A DNA stretch of 64,000 nucleotides from [Lactobacillus] rogosae (GCA_900112995.1 FONU01000013.1:48371-112370); one strand, 5' to 3'; positions 8,375-17,083 are shown, counted from the first letter of the stretch. A program made the numbers and translations. The notes: generated by a model from the sequence alone, not told the origin.

Positions 8375-8833
8375 ATGACCGAACACGAAAAGTATCAAGA
8401 ACATATCCGGCATACACACGATGCCTTTTGCAAGACTGTTATTCGCCACGCTGCCATAGACGCAGCCCGGAGCATACGGAGCCGCCGCAAGCGGGAAATC
8501 TCGCTTGAATATCTGATAGAAGAAAAACACTATCCATTCAGTACCACAGATAAATACTTTGCGGAGCAATCCGGCATGACCAGCTATCCGCTTTTCGTCT
8601 GTGGTCAGATGGTGCTTTTGGAAAGTCCAGAGCTTGCCGCAGCCCTGTCCGCACTATCACAGATGGAACAGGAAATCATTTTCTTGTACTACTTCCAACG
8701 ATTGACGCATAGGGAGATTGGACGGAGATATGGACGGGCTGGCAACACAACCGGGCGGCGTATTCAGATGATTTTACGGCGGCTACGGGCAGAGTTGGAG
8801 GGTTTGTCCTATGAGCCAGCTACTTCCCTATGA
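8375..8833 (+). CDS. Sigma-70 region 4-like protein of the element
   Basis: A 152-residue protein whose C-terminal third is a sigma region 4-type helix-turn-helix (SALSQMEQEIIFLYYFQRL; THREIGRRYGRAGNTTGRRI). The N-terminal half (HAAIDAARSIRSRRKREISL) resembles conserved proteins carried before mobC in this element family. The frame opens at 8333, but AAAGGGGG before ATG 8375 decides the start. It overlaps the next gene by 23 bases. It probably regulates element genes. Confidence 0.75.
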   Translation: MTEHEKYQEHIRHTHDAFCKTVIRHAAIDAARSIRSRRKREISLEYLIEEKHYPFSTTDKYFAEQSGMTSYPLFVCGQMVLLESPELAAALSALSQMEQEIIFLYYFQRLTHREIGRRYGRAGNTTGRRIQMILRRLRAELEGLSYEPATSL

Positions 8834-9008
8834 GACAATCGTTAAGGCAAGCGAGGGCGACCCGGAAGCTGTTGCCGCCGTCCTATCCCATTATGCGGGA
8901 TATGTCCGCTCTTGTGCGAAAATGGACGGACAGATTAACACGGATATGCAGGAGCATATCGTCAGGCAACTGATAGAAAGCCTGTTGAAGTTCCGCTTTG
9001 ACCGCTAA
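8811..9008 (+). CDS. Small helix-turn-helix conjugative-transposon protein
   Basis: A 65-residue protein starting MSQLLPYETIVKASEGDPEA with LKFRF near the end, the pattern of the short HTH proteins (Tn916 Orf7/Orf8-like) encoded after a sigma-like gene in many Firmicute conjugative elements. It is translationally coupled to the preceding gene by a 23-base overlap. Its role in element regulation is inferred from the family. Confidence 0.75.
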   Translation: MSQLLPYETIVKASEGDPEAVAAVLSHYAGYVRSCAKMDGQINTDMQEHIVRQLIESLLKFRFDR

Positions 9009-9065
9009 ACAGAAAAGTTGTATAATTAGAGCCTGACAAATTAAACTTCAATGAGGGTAGAGCAA

Positions 9066-9476
9066 ATGGAACAGATTATCAATTATAGAGACATACCCAC
9101 AGATAAAAGGATTGACATATTAAATGCTCTTGAGCGAATAGGTTTTTTTCCGGCATACGGCGGCGTGAGAACAATGCAGCAAATTATGGAAAAGTCAGTT
9201 CCAGGTTCAGGCCCACAATTCTATTTCGTTTTCCGTGAAAATGAGTTGATAGGGTACAATTTTCTCATTGGGGACACTAAGAAATATAAAGCGTTCCCAT
9301 GGCTTGCTATTAGCAATATGGATGAGCAGAAGTTGACTGTTTGTGAAGAACTGATGAAAATACAAATTGCCTTTTTTGAAGAACTCGGAATGCAAAAGAT
9401 AGCAGATCATTGCGTTAGGATTATGGAAGATTACAGAAAAGGAATTGGAAAGCAGAAAGAAAGCGATTGCAGATAA
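9066..9476 (+). CDS. Uncharacterised 136-residue cargo protein
   Basis: I do not recognise this protein. It has no membrane segment or signal peptide. The central part (YFVFRENELIGYNFLIGD) is vaguely like the strand arrangement of a GNAT acetyltransferase, but no acetyl-CoA motif is visible. ATG 9066 and the in-frame ATG 9051 both have weak ribosome binding sites. Base composition is AT-rich like the host and unlike the flanking mobilization genes, so it may be later-acquired cargo. Confidence 0.55.
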   Translation: MEQIINYRDIPTDKRIDILNALERIGFFPAYGGVRTMQQIMEKSVPGSGPQFYFVFRENELIGYNFLIGDTKKYKAFPWLAISNMDEQKLTVCEELMKIQIAFFEELGMQKIADHCVRIMEDYRKGIGKQKESDCR

Positions 9477-9479
9477 ATT

Positions 9480-10006
9480 CCATTTGAAAAACGGCTGACA
9501 ATTTAATACCGCCGCCCATCACAGCGGCAGATAAGCAGTAAATCTTGAAAAGGTTTACTGCTTTTTTTGCGCCCATTTTCAAAAATCTTTGGCAAACCAC
9601 ACCGCCGGATTGTTGTAGGGAGCAGACAGGGAAAACAAAAAAATTTCCGCTGCGTTTGCCAAAACGACCCCTTTTCACCGTTGTAGTGGTGAACAGCGGG
9701 CAGAACACGCCGCCGCAATCGCTATATTGGTGGAGCAAGCCAGTATATCCGCAAACCAGAGCCGCCGAGGAAAGCGGTAGTTTTTTAGAGCAAGATTCTA
9801 CCGCAGTACCAAAATTCGCTTTTTGCTCATTTTGCCCCTGCGGGAATCTTGTTGGGGAGTGCCTTCCCCAAACCCTGCTTATGCGGCTTGCGCCGCTTAA
9901 AAATCCCTCAAAATATTTTTTCGGATTTTTCAAAAACAGTTCCGCTTCACACCCCGTTTTTCTCCTATTAGTGAGAGGACGCCACGCACAGAAAGGAGGT
10001 TTTACC
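9480..10006 (+). other. Non-coding region before mobC, candidate oriT
   Basis: A ~530-bp stretch without a convincing gene. A long open frame reads through it into mobC, but its residues do not look like a protein and the proper mobC ribosome binding site is at its end. It contains short hairpins, among them GGGGAGTGCCTTCCCC near 9854-9869 and GCGGCTTGCGCCGC near 9882-9895. The position directly upstream of mobC and relaxase is where the transfer origin normally sits. Assignment as oriT is inference. Confidence 0.45.
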
Positions 10007-10405
10007 ATGCGAAAACGATACAACACGCCGCACCGCAGCCGGGTAGTCAAGACACGCATGACCGAGGAAGAATACGCCGAGTTTGCGGAAAGGCTTTCTG
10101 CCTGCAACATGAGCCAAGCCGAGTTTATCCGGCAAGCCATAACCGGGGCAGCCATACGCCCCACCATAACCGTTTCCCCCGTCAACGACGAGCTGCTTGC
10201 CGCCGTCGGGAAGCTAACCGCCGAATACGGCAGGATCGGCGGCAACTTAAACCAGATAGCCCGGACGCTGAACGAGTGGCACAGCCCCTACCCGCAGCTT
10301 GCCGGGGAGGTACGGGCGGCGGTTTCCGACCTTGCTGCCCTAAAGTTTGAAGTCTTGCAGAAAGTGGGTGACGCTGTTGGCAACATTCAAACATATCAGC
10401 TCTAA
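10007..10405 (+). CDS. mobC: MobC-family mobilization accessory protein
   Basis: A 132-residue relaxosome protein that helps the relaxase recognise and open oriT. It has an N-terminal basic region followed by a ribbon-helix-helix-like part (KTRMTEEEYAEFAERLSACN; SQAEFIRQAI) and the family's conserved motif IGGNLNQIARTLN near residue 80. GAAAGGAGGTTTTACC precedes ATG 10007. The 3' end overlaps the relaxase frame, the usual mobC-mobA arrangement. Confidence 0.9.
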   Translation: MRKRYNTPHRSRVVKTRMTEEEYAEFAERLSACNMSQAEFIRQAITGAAIRPTITVSPVNDELLAAVGKLTAEYGRIGGNLNQIARTLNEWHSPYPQLAGEVRAAVSDLAALKFEVLQKVGDAVGNIQTYQL

Positions 10406-11999
10406 AAATGCTGACTATAGCGCAGCGGAAGCCTACCTCACATTTGAGCATGACGAGTTTACCATGAAGCCCACCCTTGATGAAAATGGGCGGCTGATAC
10501 CGAGGGAGGATTACCGCATTTCTTCCCTCAACTGCGAGGGCGAGGATTTCGCTGTTGCCTGTATGCGGGCCAATCTCCGCTATGAGAAAAACCAAAAACG
10601 GGAAGATGTGAAAAGCCACCACTATATCATCAGCTTTGACCCACGGGACGGGACAGACAACGGCTTGACCGTAGACTGGGCGCAGGAGCTGGGCGAGCAG
10701 TTCTGCAAGGAGCATTTTCCCGGACACCAAGCCCTAATCTGCACCCACCCGGACGGGCATAACCACAGCGGCAATATCCATGTGCATATCGTCATCAACT
10801 CCCTGCGGATTTATGAAGTCCCGCTTCTGCCCTACATGGACAGACCAGCCGATACACGGGAGGGCTGCAAGCACCGCTGCACCAACGCCGCTATGGAATA
10901 TTTCAAGAGTGAAGTCATGGAGATGTGCCACCGGGAGGGGCTTTACCAAATCGACCTCTTGAACGGCAGCAAGGAACGGATAACGGAACGGGAATACTGG
11001 GCGGCAAAGAAAGGGCAGCTTGCCCTTGATAAAGAGAACGCCGCCAGAGAAGCCGCCGGACAGCCGACCAAGCCCACCAAGTTTGAAACGGACAAGGCGA
11101 AGCTGCGCCGGACGATACGGCAGGCACTTTCCCAAGCTACCAGCTTTGACGAGTTTTCTTCCCTTTTGCTGCGGGAGGGTGTGACTGTCAAGGAGAGCCG
11201 GGGGCGGCTTTCCTACCTCACGCCGGACAGGACAAAGCCTATCACAGACCGGAAGCTGGGGGACGATTTTGACAAGGCTACTATCCTTGCCCTGCTTACA
11301 CAGAACGCCCGCAGAGCCGCCGAACAGACCAAAGCCATACCCGAATACCCTGCCGCAGTTAAAAAGCCGTCACAAGGGGAAAAAACCACAAAAACCACCC
11401 CGGCAGACAACACCTTGCAGCGCATGGTTGACCGGGAAGCCAAGCGAGCCGAGGGCAAGGGCGTGGGCTATGACCGCTGGGCGGCAAAGTACAATCTAAA
11501 GCAAATGGCGGCTACCGTTACCGCCTATCAGCAGTACGGCTTTTCTTCCCCGGAGGAACTGGACGAAGCCTGTTCTGCCGCCTATACCGCCATGCGGGAA
11601 AGCCTTACAGAGCTGAAGCAGGTGGAAAAGACGCTGGACGGGAAAAAGGAGCTGCAACGGCAGGTGCTTGCCTATTCCAAGACCCGCCCTGTCCGGGACG
11701 GGCTGAAACAGCAGAAAAACGCCAAAGCAAAAGCAGCCTACCGACAGAAGCACGAAAGCGACTTTATCATAGCAGACGCAGCCGCCCGTTATTTTAGGGA
11801 GAACGGCATTTCCAAGCTGCCAAGCTATAAAGCCCTGCAAGCAGAGATTGAAACCCTTATCAAAGAGAAAAACAGCGGCTACAACGATTACCGGGCAAAA
11901 CGGGAGGAATACCGCCGCTTACAGACTGTCAAGGGCAATATCGACCAGATTTTACGCCGGGAGCGCAAGCCTGTGAAAAGGCAGGAACAGGAGCGATAA
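10368..11999 (+). CDS. Relaxase / mobilization nuclease
   Basis: Nicks one strand at oriT and pilots it during conjugative mobilization. The first ~200 residues are the relaxase domain: FKHISSKNADYSAAEAYL at the start, then HPDGHNHSGNIHVHIVINS, the metal-binding HUH histidine motif, near residue 130. The remaining ~340 residues are charged and largely helical (coiled-coil-like near 400-530). No ATG is available at the start: in-frame TTG 10347, GTG 10368 and TTG 10377 all overlap mobC; GTG 10368 is chosen tentatively. It probably borrows the type IV secretion system of a co-resident element. Confidence 0.9.
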   Translation: MTLLATFKHISSKNADYSAAEAYLTFEHDEFTMKPTLDENGRLIPREDYRISSLNCEGEDFAVACMRANLRYEKNQKREDVKSHHYIISFDPRDGTDNGLTVDWAQELGEQFCKEHFPGHQALICTHPDGHNHSGNIHVHIVINSLRIYEVPLLPYMDRPADTREGCKHRCTNAAMEYFKSEVMEMCHREGLYQIDLLNGSKERITEREYWAAKKGQLALDKENAAREAAGQPTKPTKFETDKAKLRRTIRQALSQATSFDEFSSLLLREGVTVKESRGRLSYLTPDRTKPITDRKLGDDFDKATILALLTQNARRAAEQTKAIPEYPAAVKKPSQGEKTTKTTPADNTLQRMVDREAKRAEGKGVGYDRWAAKYNLKQMAATVTAYQQYGFSSPEELDEACSAAYTAMRESLTELKQVEKTLDGKKELQRQVLAYSKTRPVRDGLKQQKNAKAKAAYRQKHESDFIIADAAARYFRENGISKLPSYKALQAEIETLIKEKNSGYNDYRAKREEYRRLQTVKGNIDQILRRERKPVKRQEQER

Positions 12000-12183
12000 A
12001 AACCACCCCAAAATGTACCCGAACCCATACAGAACAAGGGGGCTGCCCCGTACCCTATCCCCAATACCAAAGGATTTTTTAACGGGCTTACAGGGCAGAA
12101 AAACCCCGAAAATGATACCGAGATGATACAGAATTACCGCCGATACCGCCACACCAGCGGAAACGGCAGAAAGGAGCGCACCC

Positions 12184-12396
12184 ATGCCAAGAATGAGCAA
12201 GAAACGGCGGCTGGAATGGTCTTTTTTCCTGCGGCAAGTGAAAGTCGGAAATACCACCTGCGACCGTATCACATACAACGACCTCTGCCGGGGCTGTACC
12301 CATAGCTGCAAGCAGAGCTTCCGGGCGGTTATCATACTCTGCCCCCGCTACTACTCCAAACGCCGGAAAAAGGAGGACAGGGACAATGGCAGATAA
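12184..12396 (+). CDS. Small cysteine-rich conserved element protein
   Basis: A 70-residue basic protein with CxxC-type spacing (YNDLCRGCTHSCKQSFRAVI ... CPRYYSKRRKK), of the kind repeatedly seen beside replication genes in Clostridial conjugative elements. The cysteines suggest a metal-binding fold. AAAGGAG lies seven bases before ATG 12184 and its end overlaps the next gene by 11 bases. The molecular role is not known to me. Confidence 0.65.
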   Translation: MPRMSKKRRLEWSFFLRQVKVGNTTCDRITYNDLCRGCTHSCKQSFRAVIILCPRYYSKRRKKEDRDNGR

Positions 12397-13135
12397 CCGC
12401 AAGTATTACTACCTCAAGCTGAAAGAGAACTTTTTTGACAGCGACTCCATTGTGCTGCTGGAAGATATGAAAGACGGAATTTTATATTCCAATATCCTCT
12501 TGAAGCTGTACTTAAAATCGCTGAAAAACGGCGGGAAGTTGCAGCTTGACGAGCATATCCCCTACACAGCGCAGATGATAGCGACACTGACCCGCCACCA
12601 GATAGGGACGGTTGAGAGGGCTTTAGAGATTTTCCGGCAGTTGGGACTTGTGGAGCAGCTTGACAGCGGGGCTTTCTATATGACCGACATTGAGCTGATG
12701 ATAGGACAGTCCTCTACCGAAGCCGAGCGAAAACGGGCTGCAAGGCTGGAAAACAAAGCACTTTTACCGCCCCGGACAAAAGGCGGACATTTGTCCGACA
12801 TTCGTCCACCAGAGATAGAGATAGAGTTAGAGAAAGAGATAGAGATAGAAAAAGAGAGAGAGGGAGAAACGGGACACCCCACCCCTGCCGCTTATGGCAG
12901 ATACAACAATGTGATACTGACCGATACAGAGCTTTCCGGGCTGAAAACAGAGCTGCCCGACAAGTGGGAGTATTATATTGACCGGCTTTCCTGCCATATC
13001 GCTTCCACCGGGAAGCAGTACCACAGCCATGCAGCCACCATTTACAAGTGGGCGCAGGAGGACGCTGCCAAAGGCAAGGCTGCCCCGAAACAGGGCATAC
13101 CCGATTATTCATGCAAGGAGGGCGAGAGCTTATGA
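12386..13135 (+). CDS. Replisome organizer-like protein (phage_rep_org_N type)
   Basis: A 249-residue DNA-replication initiator. The N-terminal ~120 residues match the replisome organizer winged-helix type (KYYYLKLKENFFDSDSIVLL; ATLTRHQIGTVERALEIFRQ). A low-complexity Glu/Lys/Ile linker follows, encoded by GAGATA repeats near 12810-12870. The C-terminal part is DnaD-like (WEYYIDRLSCHIASTGKQYH, then YKWAQEDAA). It ends in an ATGA overlap with the helicase loader gene. The pair suggests the element replicates its excised circle. Confidence 0.85.
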   Translation: MADNRKYYYLKLKENFFDSDSIVLLEDMKDGILYSNILLKLYLKSLKNGGKLQLDEHIPYTAQMIATLTRHQIGTVERALEIFRQLGLVEQLDSGAFYMTDIELMIGQSSTEAERKRAARLENKALLPPRTKGGHLSDIRPPEIEIELEKEIEIEKEREGETGHPTPAAYGRYNNVILTDTELSGLKTELPDKWEYYIDRLSCHIASTGKQYHSHAATIYKWAQEDAAKGKAAPKQGIPDYSCKEGESL

Positions 13136-13989
13136 GAAACGGGATTGAAGCTATGATTACGGACATTACAGCCACTACCGCCGAAGCGGAGGACTACACA
13201 GGCGAGGACGGGCTTTTATACTGCGGCAAGTGCCATACGCCCAAAGAAGCCTATTTTTCAAAAGAAACCGCCCAATGGTTAGGGCATGACCGACACCCGT
13301 CAGAGTGCGACTGCCAGCGGGCAGCCCGTGAAAAACGGGAAGCCGCTGAAAGCCGACAGAAGCACCTTGAAACAGTGGAGGACTTGAAACGCCGGGGCTT
13401 TACCGACCCTGCTATGCGGAACTGGACATTTGAGCATGACAACGGCAGAAACCCGCAGACCGCAACCGCCCGTTTTTATGTGGAGAGCTGGGAAACCATG
13501 CAGGCTGAAAATATCGGCTACCTGTTCTGGGGCGGCGTGGGGACAGGAAAAAGCTACCTTGCCGCCTGTATCGCCAACGCCCTTATGGAAAAAGAGGTTG
13601 CCGTCTGCATGACAAACTTTGCAACAATACTCAATGACCTTGCCGCCAGCTTTGAGGGCAGGAATGAGTATATTTCCCGCCTTTGCAGCTACCCCCTGCT
13701 GATACTTGATGATTTCGGTATGGAGCGAGGGACAGAATACGGGCTGGAACAGGTTTACAGCGTGATTGACAGCCGTTACCGAAGCGGCAAGCCGCTGATC
13801 GCCACGACCAACCTCACGCTGGAGGAATTGCAGCACCCGCAGGACACGCCCCACGCCCGTATCTATGACAGGCTGACTTCCATGTGCGCCCCCGTCCGCT
13901 TCACGGGCAGCAACTTCCGAAAGGCAACCGCACAGGAAAAGCTGGAACGCTTAAAGCAACTGATGAAGCAGCGAAAGGAGAGCCTATGA
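13132..13989 (+). CDS. DnaC/IstB-like helicase loader ATPase
   Basis: A 285-residue AAA+ ATPase predicted to load the replicative helicase at the element's origin. It has N-terminal zinc-ligand-like cysteines (YCGKCHTPKEA; ECDCQR), Walker A GGVGTGKSYLAAC near residue 140 and Walker B LLILDDFGME near residue 200. A frame open from 13048 exists, but ATG 13132 overlaps the stop of the previous gene as ATGA, marking translational coupling. The next gene is coupled the same way. Confidence 0.9.
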   Translation: MRNGIEAMITDITATTAEAEDYTGEDGLLYCGKCHTPKEAYFSKETAQWLGHDRHPSECDCQRAAREKREAAESRQKHLETVEDLKRRGFTDPAMRNWTFEHDNGRNPQTATARFYVESWETMQAENIGYLFWGGVGTGKSYLAACIANALMEKEVAVCMTNFATILNDLAASFEGRNEYISRLCSYPLLILDDFGMERGTEYGLEQVYSVIDSRYRSGKPLIATTNLTLEELQHPQDTPHARIYDRLTSMCAPVRFTGSNFRKATAQEKLERLKQLMKQRKESL

Positions 13990-14174
13990 CAGAAACCAAA
14001 CAGACAAGCACCACCAAAACAGACCGCCGCCCGGACTGTGTAACGGAAATCCGCATGGGCAACTCCGTCCTTACCGTTTCCGGCTTCTTCAAGCAGGGTG
14101 CAACCGACACCGCAGCCGACAAGATGATGAAAGTGCTGGAAGCGGAAGCTGCTACACAAAAAACGGCGATTTGA
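13986..14174 (+). CDS. tnpW: TnpW-like transposon-encoded small protein
   Basis: A 62-residue protein with the family core TEIRMGNSVLTVSGFFKQGA and a C-terminal helical TAADKMMKVLEAEA. Proteins of this type (TnpW) are encoded beside the serine recombinase in Tn4451-like elements; their function is not established. The ATG overlaps the previous stop (ATGA at 13986), so it is the last gene of the rep-dnaC unit. Confidence 0.8.
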   Translation: MTETKQTSTTKTDRRPDCVTEIRMGNSVLTVSGFFKQGATDTAADKMMKVLEAEAATQKTAI

Positions 14175-14285
14175 CCGACCATAAAGAAGCAGATTTGACG
14201 CTTTTGCCGCTATACAGACAGCCGCCCCATGTGGTACAATCAAGGTACGGAATAGTGGGGCTGGCTGTCGGAAACGGAGGATTTT

Positions 14286-15896
14286 ATGTTAAGACAGACC
14301 AACCAACAACCAATTACCGCCCTTTACCCAAGACTTTCCCATGAGGACGAGCTGCAAGGCGAGAGCAATTCCATTTCCAATCAGAAGCGTATCCTTGAAA
14401 CCTATGCAAAGCAGAACGGCTTTTCCAATCTGCGCTGGTACACGGACGACGGTTATTCTGGTGCGAACTTTCAAAGACCCGGTTTTCAAGCCATGCTTGC
14501 GGACATTGAAGCCGGAAAAGTCGGGACAGTTATCGTAAAGGATATGTCGAGGTTAGGGCGAAACTACCTGCAAGTGGGAATGTACACGGAAATGATTTTC
14601 CCACAGAAAGGTGTCCGCTTCATCGCTATCAATGACGGAGTGGACAGCGCACAGGGCGACAATGATTTTGCCCCGCTGCGGAATATCTTTAACGAATGGC
14701 TGGTGAGAGATACGAGCAAGAAAATCAAAGCAGTGAAACGCTCAAAAGGCATGAGTGGCAAGCCTATCACAAGCAAGCCTGTGTATGGCTACCTCATGGA
14801 CGAGGACGAAAATTTCATCATTGACGAGGAAGCTGCACCCGTAGTCAAGCAGATATACAATTTCTGCCTTGCCGGGAATGGTCCGACCAAGATAGCCCGT
14901 ATGCTCTCAGAGCAGCAAATCCCCACGCCGGGAACGCTGGAATACCGCAGGACGGGCAGCACCCGCCGCTACCACCCCGGCTATGAGTGCAAGTGGGCGA
15001 CCAATACCGTTGTGCATATCCTTGAAAACCGGGAATACACGGGCTGTCTGGTAAACTTCAAGACAGAAAAACTTTCTTACAAAGTCAAGCACAGTGTAGA
15101 AAATTCCCCGGAAAAGCAAGTGATTTTCGAGAACCACCACGAGCCTATCATAGACACGCAAACATGGGAACGGGTGCAGGAGCTTCGCAAGCAGCGCAAA
15201 CGCCCCAACCGCTATGATGAAGTGGGCTTGTTCTCCGGCATACTGTTCTGTGCGGACTGCGGCAGCGTCATGTATCAGCAGCGATACCAGACAGACAAGC
15301 GCAAGCAGGACTGTTATATCTGCGGCAACTACAAGAAACGCACCCATGACTGTACGGCGCACTTTATCCGCACCGACCTCTTGACCGCTGGTGTACTCTC
15401 CAATCTGCGGAAAGTGACAAGCTATGCGGCAAAGCATGAAGCCCGGTTTATGAAGCTCTTGATTGAGCAGAACGAGGACGGGGGCAAGCGCAGGAACGCC
15501 GCCAAGAAAAAGGAACTGGAAGCCGCCGAGAAACGCATAGCCGAGTTATCCGCTATCTTCAAGCGGCTGTATGAGGACAGCGTGACCGGGCGCATATCAG
15601 ACGAGCGTTTCACAGAGCTGTCGGCAGACTATGAAGCAGAGCAACGGGAACTGAAAGAAAGAGCCGCCGCTATCCAAGCGGAGCTTTCCAAAGCACAGGA
15701 AGCCACCGTGAACGCAGAAAAGTTTATGAATGTTGTCCGGCGGCATACCAGCTTTGAAGAACTTACCCCTACTCTGCTGCGGGAGTTTGTAGAGAAAATT
15801 GTTGTGCATGAGTGCAGCTATGACGAGAACAAGACCCGCAGACAGGACATTGAGATTTATTATTCTTTTGTTGGCAAGGTGGACTTGCCCGAATAA
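14286..15896 (+). CDS. Large serine recombinase, TnpX type
   Basis: Catalyses excision and integration of the element. The 536-residue protein has an N-terminal resolvase domain (~10-150) with the nucleophile context ALYPRLSHEDE, GYSGANFQRPGF and VIVKDMSRLGRN. A recombinase DNA-binding domain (~170-290) contains KIARMLSEQQIPTPG. A zinc-ribbon (CADCGSVM ... CYICGNYKKRTHDC, ~320-365) and a long coiled coil (~390-480) follow. It sits about 90 bp from the right end of the element, as expected for this family. The leader 14175-14285 contains a possible promoter. Confidence 0.95.
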   Translation: MLRQTNQQPITALYPRLSHEDELQGESNSISNQKRILETYAKQNGFSNLRWYTDDGYSGANFQRPGFQAMLADIEAGKVGTVIVKDMSRLGRNYLQVGMYTEMIFPQKGVRFIAINDGVDSAQGDNDFAPLRNIFNEWLVRDTSKKIKAVKRSKGMSGKPITSKPVYGYLMDEDENFIIDEEAAPVVKQIYNFCLAGNGPTKIARMLSEQQIPTPGTLEYRRTGSTRRYHPGYECKWATNTVVHILENREYTGCLVNFKTEKLSYKVKHSVENSPEKQVIFENHHEPIIDTQTWERVQELRKQRKRPNRYDEVGLFSGILFCADCGSVMYQQRYQTDKRKQDCYICGNYKKRTHDCTAHFIRTDLLTAGVLSNLRKVTSYAAKHEARFMKLLIEQNEDGGKRRNAAKKKELEAAEKRIAELSAIFKRLYEDSVTGRISDERFTELSADYEAEQRELKERAAAIQAELSKAQEATVNAEKFMNVVRRHTSFEELTPTLLREFVEKIVVHECSYDENKTRRQDIEIYYSFVGKVDLPE

Positions 15897-15904
15897 CCGC
15901 CCGA

Positions 15905-15937
15905 CCTATCCGACACAATGCGCAAGTGCCGGATAGG
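15905..15937 (+). terminator. Hairpin after the recombinase gene
   Basis: CCTATCCG (15905-15912) pairs perfectly with CGGATAGG (15930-15937). A T run follows only after ~10 further bases (AAAATTTTTT), so termination is likely but not certain. It lies just inside the element's right end. Confidence 0.55.
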
Positions 15938-15984
15938 AACGGCAAAATTTTTTACACTTCTATTGCTTCTTTATCACACATCAA

Positions 15985-16214
15985 TAAAAGGTCTGGTGAT
16001 GTAATCCAAGAGGCATTGTTCCAACATATCCTCTGAGAATATCCCACTCTCCATCAGTTGAGTATACATGATGACTGCCAGATATCTGAAAACCAATCTC
16101 ATAATGTTTTATACATGCACTCATTGATGGCATATGAAAATTAATATCTTTTCCGTTATAAACGATACTTCTGTTTATTTCAAAATTATTACCATCTTTT
16201 ATAGGTCTTGGCAT
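15985..16214 (-). pseudogene. AraC-family regulator, 5' part of the split gene
   Basis: Encodes the first 77 residues of an AraC-family sensor domain: MPRPIKDGNNFEI at the start, then CIKHYEIGFQISGSHHVYS and a cupin-like end at GLHHQTFY, where a stop arises as the frame enters element DNA. GAAGGAAG precedes the ATG on the minus strand. The remaining part, including the DNA-binding domain, is at 6123-6755. The native promoter is therefore still attached to a product without a DNA-binding domain. Confidence 0.88.
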
Positions 16215-16368
16215 GCATTTTACTTCCTTCTAATGATATTAAATATAAAAATAGCATAATATCTTAAATCCTATTTGTAAAGTGATATTTTTTATAAAGA
16301 AAGCGACAAATTAATAATGTATAATACATATGTAACTAAGCAGTTGTTTTTTTGCGGAGGGATTAGTA

Positions 16369-17025
16369 ATGAATGATGAGAGAATGCCAATTAACATTTA
16401 TAAACTTGATGCTGGTTATAATGATAAGGGAATGAATAGTAATGAACTTATTAAAGATTATAAACGGAATATACATAAATGGTATTTTATAGCTGCTGCC
16501 GACATTGTGTTTGCCTTGATTATAGCATTTGTTAATTTTAAAGTTCCTGACACGGTAATGATGAGCCTGATTATTTATATTGTAGTATTGGCACTGCTTA
16601 TAGTAAGTATTGTCAGGATTCATGGATATCGTTTACAGTGTAGAAATATAAAGGGAGATTTAACAGATGAAAAAATATAAGCTGAGCACGAGGATAAGTG
16701 CTTATATAGCTGTGATTTTATCGCTGGCTATGAGTGGCCATCTGATGAAGAGGCAAAGTTTAAATGGATATCATCTGAGCTTCTAAGCCTTAATAAGGAA
16801 GGGGCAAAAGTGCGGGTCAAAGCTCAAATTGATTTTATAAAATATCATTATGAAACAGAATGTACAGTCAGGTGGAATGAAAACCTATCAGAGACTAAAA
16901 TTAAAAATGCTAGTATTACGGCGGTGTAAGCATTTGTTGCGGATGGTTGATATATTAGAGTTAATATGATACTTGCGGATTTAGAAGTCGACACATTTAA
17001 TAACATTGGCATTGAGATGGAATAA
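16369..17025 (+). pseudogene. Decayed membrane-protein gene with in-frame stops
   Basis: The first 103 codons (16369-16680, GGAGGG upstream) encode two adjacent transmembrane helices (YFIAAADIVFALIIAFV and MSLIIYIVVLALLIVSIV). After a TAA at 16678 the same frame stays open for 83 codons with soluble, protein-like residues (CDFIAGYEWPSDEEAKFKWI; VKAQIDFIKYHYETECTVRW). After TAA 16927, TGA 16948 and up to TAA 17023 further protein-like stretches remain (YIRVNMILADLEVDTFNNIG). This looks like one ~218-codon gene eroded by nonsense mutations. The first 103 codons could still be translated. The family is not recognised. Confidence 0.6.
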
Positions 17026-17073
17026 TATTCTTTCTTCAATAAAGTAATGAGCAGTTCTGGAAATCTGTGGGTA

Positions 17074-17083
17074 GTGCTACGCA
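17074..17083 (-). repeat. Copy of the TGCGTAGCAC repeat core (inverted)
   Basis: GTGCTACGCA is the reverse complement of the core found at 18578, 23221 and 50721. Here it sits in a hairpin with GGTAGTG/CACTACC arms (17070-17106). Confidence 0.5.

Larger units (their letters stand above)
6755..15985. mobile_element. Tn4451-like integrative mobilizable element inserted in an araC-type gene
   Basis: About 9.2 kb of DNA, mostly much richer in G+C than the surrounding host, ending with a large serine recombinase next to its right boundary. Order: ECF sigma and anti-sigma, sigma-like protein, HTH protein, unknown protein, MobC, relaxase, Cys-rich protein, replication organizer, DnaC-like loader, TnpW, TnpX-type recombinase. 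There are no type IV secretion genes, so it is mobilizable rather than self-transmissible. Boundaries were set by asking which junction restores the interrupted AraC frame: a shared TA at 6754-6755 and 15985-15986 does so. A phase shifted by a base or two also keeps frame, so the exact core is uncertain within about 2 bp. Confidence 0.88.

Noticed and set aside
9545..10006. A 154-codon extension of mobC
   Set aside because: The residues are not protein-like or conserved in my memory of MobC, and a perfect GGAGG site with ATG at 10007 gives the normal MobC length.
12810..12870. GAGATA repeats as a CRISPR or satellite array
   Set aside because: They lie in frame inside the replisome organizer gene and encode a Glu/Lys/Ile linker. 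No CRISPR array was seen anywhere in the window.
16678..16950. Stop-codon recoding (selenocysteine or readthrough) in the decayed membrane gene
   Set aside because: Both TAA and TGA interrupt the frame and no SECIS-like hairpin is evident directly after the TGA; simple decay explains it.
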